Shown here piece by piece: positions 59,013 to 64,000 of a stretch of 64,000 nucleotides of DNA; the first letter of the stretch is position 1; each line of letters opens with the position of its first letter. The notes beneath the pieces were generated by a model. It did no database searches. It had not been told where the DNA came from and worked only from the letters and a program-made list of their open reading frames with translations. The position numbers were made by a program, and so were the translations under genes. Source of the stretch: CAXMRP01 sp965216515 (GTDB taxonomy: Bacteria > Pseudomonadota > Alphaproteobacteria > Rhizobiales > Afifellaceae); assembly GCA_965216515.1 (NCBI GenBank), contig OZ244173.1, forward strand, positions 2,046,001 through 2,110,000, given 5' to 3'.

Positions 59013-59782
59013 GGTCGCGGGCCCGCCTCCTGAACTGTGACCGGGCCGCCTTGCGGCGGCGCCGCGGCCCTGAGTTGCGCCGCCCGCACCCGCCGGCGCA
59101 GGATTTCCGCCCGCATGGCAGCCAGATGCAGGGCAAGGAAGGTCGCTGTAAATGCCGCCGCCATGACCAACAGCGGCCACAGGATGGAGGGATGGATCGT
59201 CGGCCCGCCCAGGCGGATGACGCTCGCCGGCTGGTGGAGCGTGTTCCACCACTCCACCGAAAACTTGATGATCGGGATATTGACGGTGCCGACCAGAATC
59301 GCGATGGCCGCGATTCGCGCCGCCCGCGCCGGTTCCTCCATCGCCCGCCACAGCGCGATCAGGCCCAGATACATGACCAACAGCACCAGCACGGACGTCA
59401 GACGTGCATCCCAGACCCACCATGTGCCCCACATCGGCTTACCCCAGACCGACCCGGTGACCAGCGCCAGGAAGGTGAAGGCAGCACCGATCGGGGCCGC
59501 CGCTTTCGCCGCCACATCGGCCAGCGGATGCCGCCACACCAGTGTGCCCAGTGCCGCGGCGGCCATCAGCATGTAGCAGAACATGGCCAGCCAGGCGGCG
59601 GGCACATGCACGAACATGATCCGCACGCTGTCGCCCTGCTGGTAGTCGGCCGGGGCGACGACAAGGGCAAGAAACAGCCCGACTGCCATCAACACGGCGG
59701 CAAGCACCGAGGCGGCCGGCAGGATACGGGCCGAATAGCGCAGGAACACGCTCGGATTGGCTAGCGATGTGACAACACCCAT
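59009..59782 (-). CDS. ccmC: Haem exporter protein CcmC
   Basis: Polytopic haem-handling protein, 257 aa, that loads haem onto CcmE. Six membrane helices are visible. The tryptophan-rich WGTWWVWDARLTSVLVLLVMYLG motif and the flanking haem-ligand histidines (in IMFVHVPAAWLAM and NTLHQPASV) are intact. It starts 80 bp after the ccmB stop and overlaps ccmD by four bases. Confidence 0.95.
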   Translation of the reverse strand: MGVVTSLANPSVFLRYSARILPAASVLAAVLMAVGLFLALVVAPADYQQGDSVRIMFVHVPAAWLAMFCYMLMAAAALGTLVWRHPLADVAAKAAAPIGAAFTFLALVTGSVWGKPMWGTWWVWDARLTSVLVLLVMYLGLIALWRAMEEPARAARIAAIAILVGTVNIPIIKFSVEWWNTLHQPASVIRLGGPTIHPSILWPLLVMAAAFTATFLALHLAAMRAEILRRRVRAAQLRAAAPPQGGPVTVQEAGPRP

Positions 59783-59862
59783 GGCGGCTAATTAAGGGTC
59801 TCGTGGACAGACGGCAATCGGGCCGCGTTTCACGGCTGCGTTAGCGGCCCGGGCTGGCGCCG

Positions 59863-60528
59863 TCAATCGAGCGTCGCCCGCAGCGCCGCCGCGCCGGCGA
59901 CCGGTCCGGCGGCAAGCGCCGCACAGGTGAGCGCGCACAAGAGCAGGAATGGCGCCTGAAACGGCGCCGGATCGGCAATCGCCCCCTGGGTCGCCGAAAC
60001 CCCGAAGATCAGCACCGGTATTGTGAGCGGCAGCACCAGGACGGCGATCAGCATGCCGCCGCGCGCCAGCCCCACGGTCAACGCCGCCCCGACCGCGCCG
60101 ATCACCGACACCGCCGGCGAGCCGGCGAGCAGGGTGGCAACGACGGCGGCAAGCGCCAGCGGTTCCAGATTGAGCATCAGCCCGAGCACCGGTGCCGCCG
60201 CGATCAGCGGCAATCCGGTGGCGATCCAGTGGCCGGCCGCGCGCGCCAGCACGACGAGCGCCAGCGGTTCATCGGAGAGCACCAGAAGATCGAGCGCGCC
60301 GTCATCGCCATCGGCGCCGAACAGCCGATCGAGGCCGAGAAGCGTGGCAAGCAGCACGCCGATCCACAGGATCGCCGGCCCGATCCGCGACAACAGGCCA
60401 AGATCCGGTCCGACTCCGAACGGGATGATCGCCACCAGCGCCAGAAAAAAGACCAGCCCGACCAGCGCCCCGCCGCCCGACAGGCTGAGCCGGATTGTCT
60501 GGCCGACCAGCGCCAAAAATCCGCTCAT
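59863..60528 (-). CDS. ccmB: Haem exporter protein CcmB
   Basis: Membrane subunit of the CcmABCD ABC-type complex, 221 aa with about six helices. Typical blocks are LSRIGPAILWIGVLLATLLGLDRLFGADGDDGALDLLVLSDEPLALVVLARAAGHWIATGLPL and VLPLTIPVLIFGVSATQGA. The ATG overlaps the ccmA stop by four bases. ccmE, ccmF and ccmH are not in the window. Confidence 0.94.
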   Translation of the reverse strand: MSGFLALVGQTIRLSLSGGGALVGLVFFLALVAIIPFGVGPDLGLLSRIGPAILWIGVLLATLLGLDRLFGADGDDGALDLLVLSDEPLALVVLARAAGHWIATGLPLIAAAPVLGLMLNLEPLALAAVVATLLAGSPAVSVIGAVGAALTVGLARGGMLIAVLVLPLTIPVLIFGVSATQGAIADPAPFQAPFLLLCALTCAALAAGPVAGAAALRATLD

Positions 60529-61232
60529 GGCCGGCCCCGCCCGGCCGCCGCTGTACGCGCGGTGCTGGCACCGGTCATGCCGGGACCCGCGGCATGGTCT
60601 GTCGCGCCGGCGCCGGCCAGCGTCAGTGTCAGGTCTGCCGCCACCGGCAGATCCAGATGGGTCGCCGCGACGATCGCCCCGCCAGCATCCAGGTGGCCCC
60701 GCATCAGCCGCCCGAGAAGCGCCGTGCCGTCGGCGTCGAGCGCCGAGCTCGGCTCATCGAGAAACCAGAGCGGCCGCGGATTGATGAGGAGCCGCGCAAG
60801 GCCGACGCGGCGGCGCTGGCCGGCCGATAGCACCGCAACCGGCAGTTCGGTGAGATGGCCGACGCCGGTCGCCGCACAGGCCTCGGCGATGGATACCGGT
60901 CCCGCACCGCCGTAAAGCCGCTGCCAGAAGCGGAGATTGTCGGCGACCCCGAGAGGATTCTTCAATCCGTCCAGATGGCCGAAATAGTGGCAAAGTCCCT
61001 GCCCGCCGGCATCCGGCGCCAGCCGCACCGTGCCTGCCGCCGGCGTGATGAGCCCGGCCAGCAGCCGAAGCAGGCTCGACTTGCCCGAACCGTTCGGCCC
61101 GACCGCCGCCGCCAGCATGCCGCCCGTCAGGTTCATATCGAGGCCGCAAAACACGGTCCGGCCGCCGCGCACGCATTTCAGGTCGGCGACATCCAGGCGA
61201 ATGACGGGATAGGTTGGGAACAAGGCACTCAC
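60525..61232 (-). CDS. ccmA: Haem exporter ATP-binding protein CcmA
   Basis: ATPase of the CcmABCD complex, 235 aa from a GTG start. Walker A GPNGSGKSS, the CcmA-type GHLDGLKNPLGVADNLRFW (Q-loop replacement segment), signature LSAGQRRRVGLARL, Walker B LWFLDEPSSALD and H-loop ATHLDL are present. The C-terminal 30 residues are Ala/Gly-rich and not conserved. It is the first gene of ccmABCDG, divergent from acnA with a 184-bp gap containing both promoters. Confidence 0.94.
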   Translation of the reverse strand: MSALFPTYPVIRLDVADLKCVRGGRTVFCGLDMNLTGGMLAAAVGPNGSGKSSLLRLLAGLITPAAGTVRLAPDAGGQGLCHYFGHLDGLKNPLGVADNLRFWQRLYGGAGPVSIAEACAATGVGHLTELPVAVLSAGQRRRVGLARLLINPRPLWFLDEPSSALDADGTALLGRLMRGHLDAGGAIVAATHLDLPVAADLTLTLAGAGATDHAAGPGMTGASTARTAAAGRGRP

Positions 61233-61416
61233 GCGATGTGGTTTCGAACCATGGTATCACTTTCATCCGTTTAGAAGATGCTCTATATCCCGGGCAACCC
61301 GGTGGCGGCAGGCGCTCCTCTCCGCCGGGCTGCCATGACATGATGCAGACCCGCCCCGGGACATTGTCGGCCGGCCCGCAATGTCCGTATTCCGGGCCAG
61401 GAAACGGAGCCAAACC

Positions 61417-64000
<2,584 letters not shown>

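Overview
This window reads as a stretch of chromosome from a high-GC alphaproteobacterium, most probably of the order Hyphomicrobiales (Rhizobiales). The basis is gene content and order: mdh-sucCDAB, sdhCDAB, asd, leuB/leuD/leuC, rplS-trmD-rimM-rpsP-aroQ-ffh, dapF-mtaB-ftsY-yciB, ccmGDCBA and acnA, an order I know from that group, plus an Omp19-like lipoprotein and an ArsR/DUF1127 pair. I see no rRNA, tRNA, CRISPR array, insertion sequence or integrase. Both window ends cut genes: a MAPEG-family gene at base 1 and aconitase at base 64000.

Layout. Bases 1-8483 (minus): TCA-cycle operon mdh-sucC-sucD-sucA-sucB, followed by a LysE-type exporter and a MAPEG gene. 8662-13982: zapE and small envelope or stress genes (periplasmic protein, Omp19/Inh-like lipoprotein, acyltransferase, secreted MsrA, DUF302 protein). 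14113-17553 (minus): sdhCDAB. 17716-19703 (plus): pyridoxal kinase and a PLP-dependent dehydratase. 19717-21163 (minus): a MarR regulator and a membrane protein, each preceded by the same palindromic operator. 21208-22641: a decayed pyroglutamyl-peptidase gene, then asd. 22861-33956: leucine-biosynthesis genes mixed with transporters, a YcaQ-like protein, a RidA-like protein and small membrane proteins. 33971-39389 (minus): a translation/SRP operon from ffh to rplS, with a recognisable ffh promoter, a structured leader and an intrinsic terminator after rplS.

39507-52556 looks like an accessory block placed between ffh and dapF, which I expect to be neighbours in related genomes. It holds a GT-C-like membrane protein overlapping an Lgt-family protein, a class III adenylate cyclase, and a seven-gene carbohydrate operon: LacI regulator, binding protein, two permeases, GH63-type glycosidase, ABC ATPase and PPi-type phosphofructokinase. 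A 22-bp perfect palindrome sits just after the -10 of the operon's only visible promoter. The first permease carries an apparent extracytoplasmic beta-rich (DUF11-like) domain between its first two membrane segments, and the second has an extra N-terminal membrane region. I regard this operon as the best candidate for new biology; a glucosylglycerate- or mannosylglycerate-type osmolyte is a plausible substrate but unproven.

52727-64000 returns to core genes: dapF, mtaB, ftsY, yciB, two related small membrane proteins separated by an unusually AT-rich spacer, the cytochrome c maturation genes ccmABCDG, and acnA.
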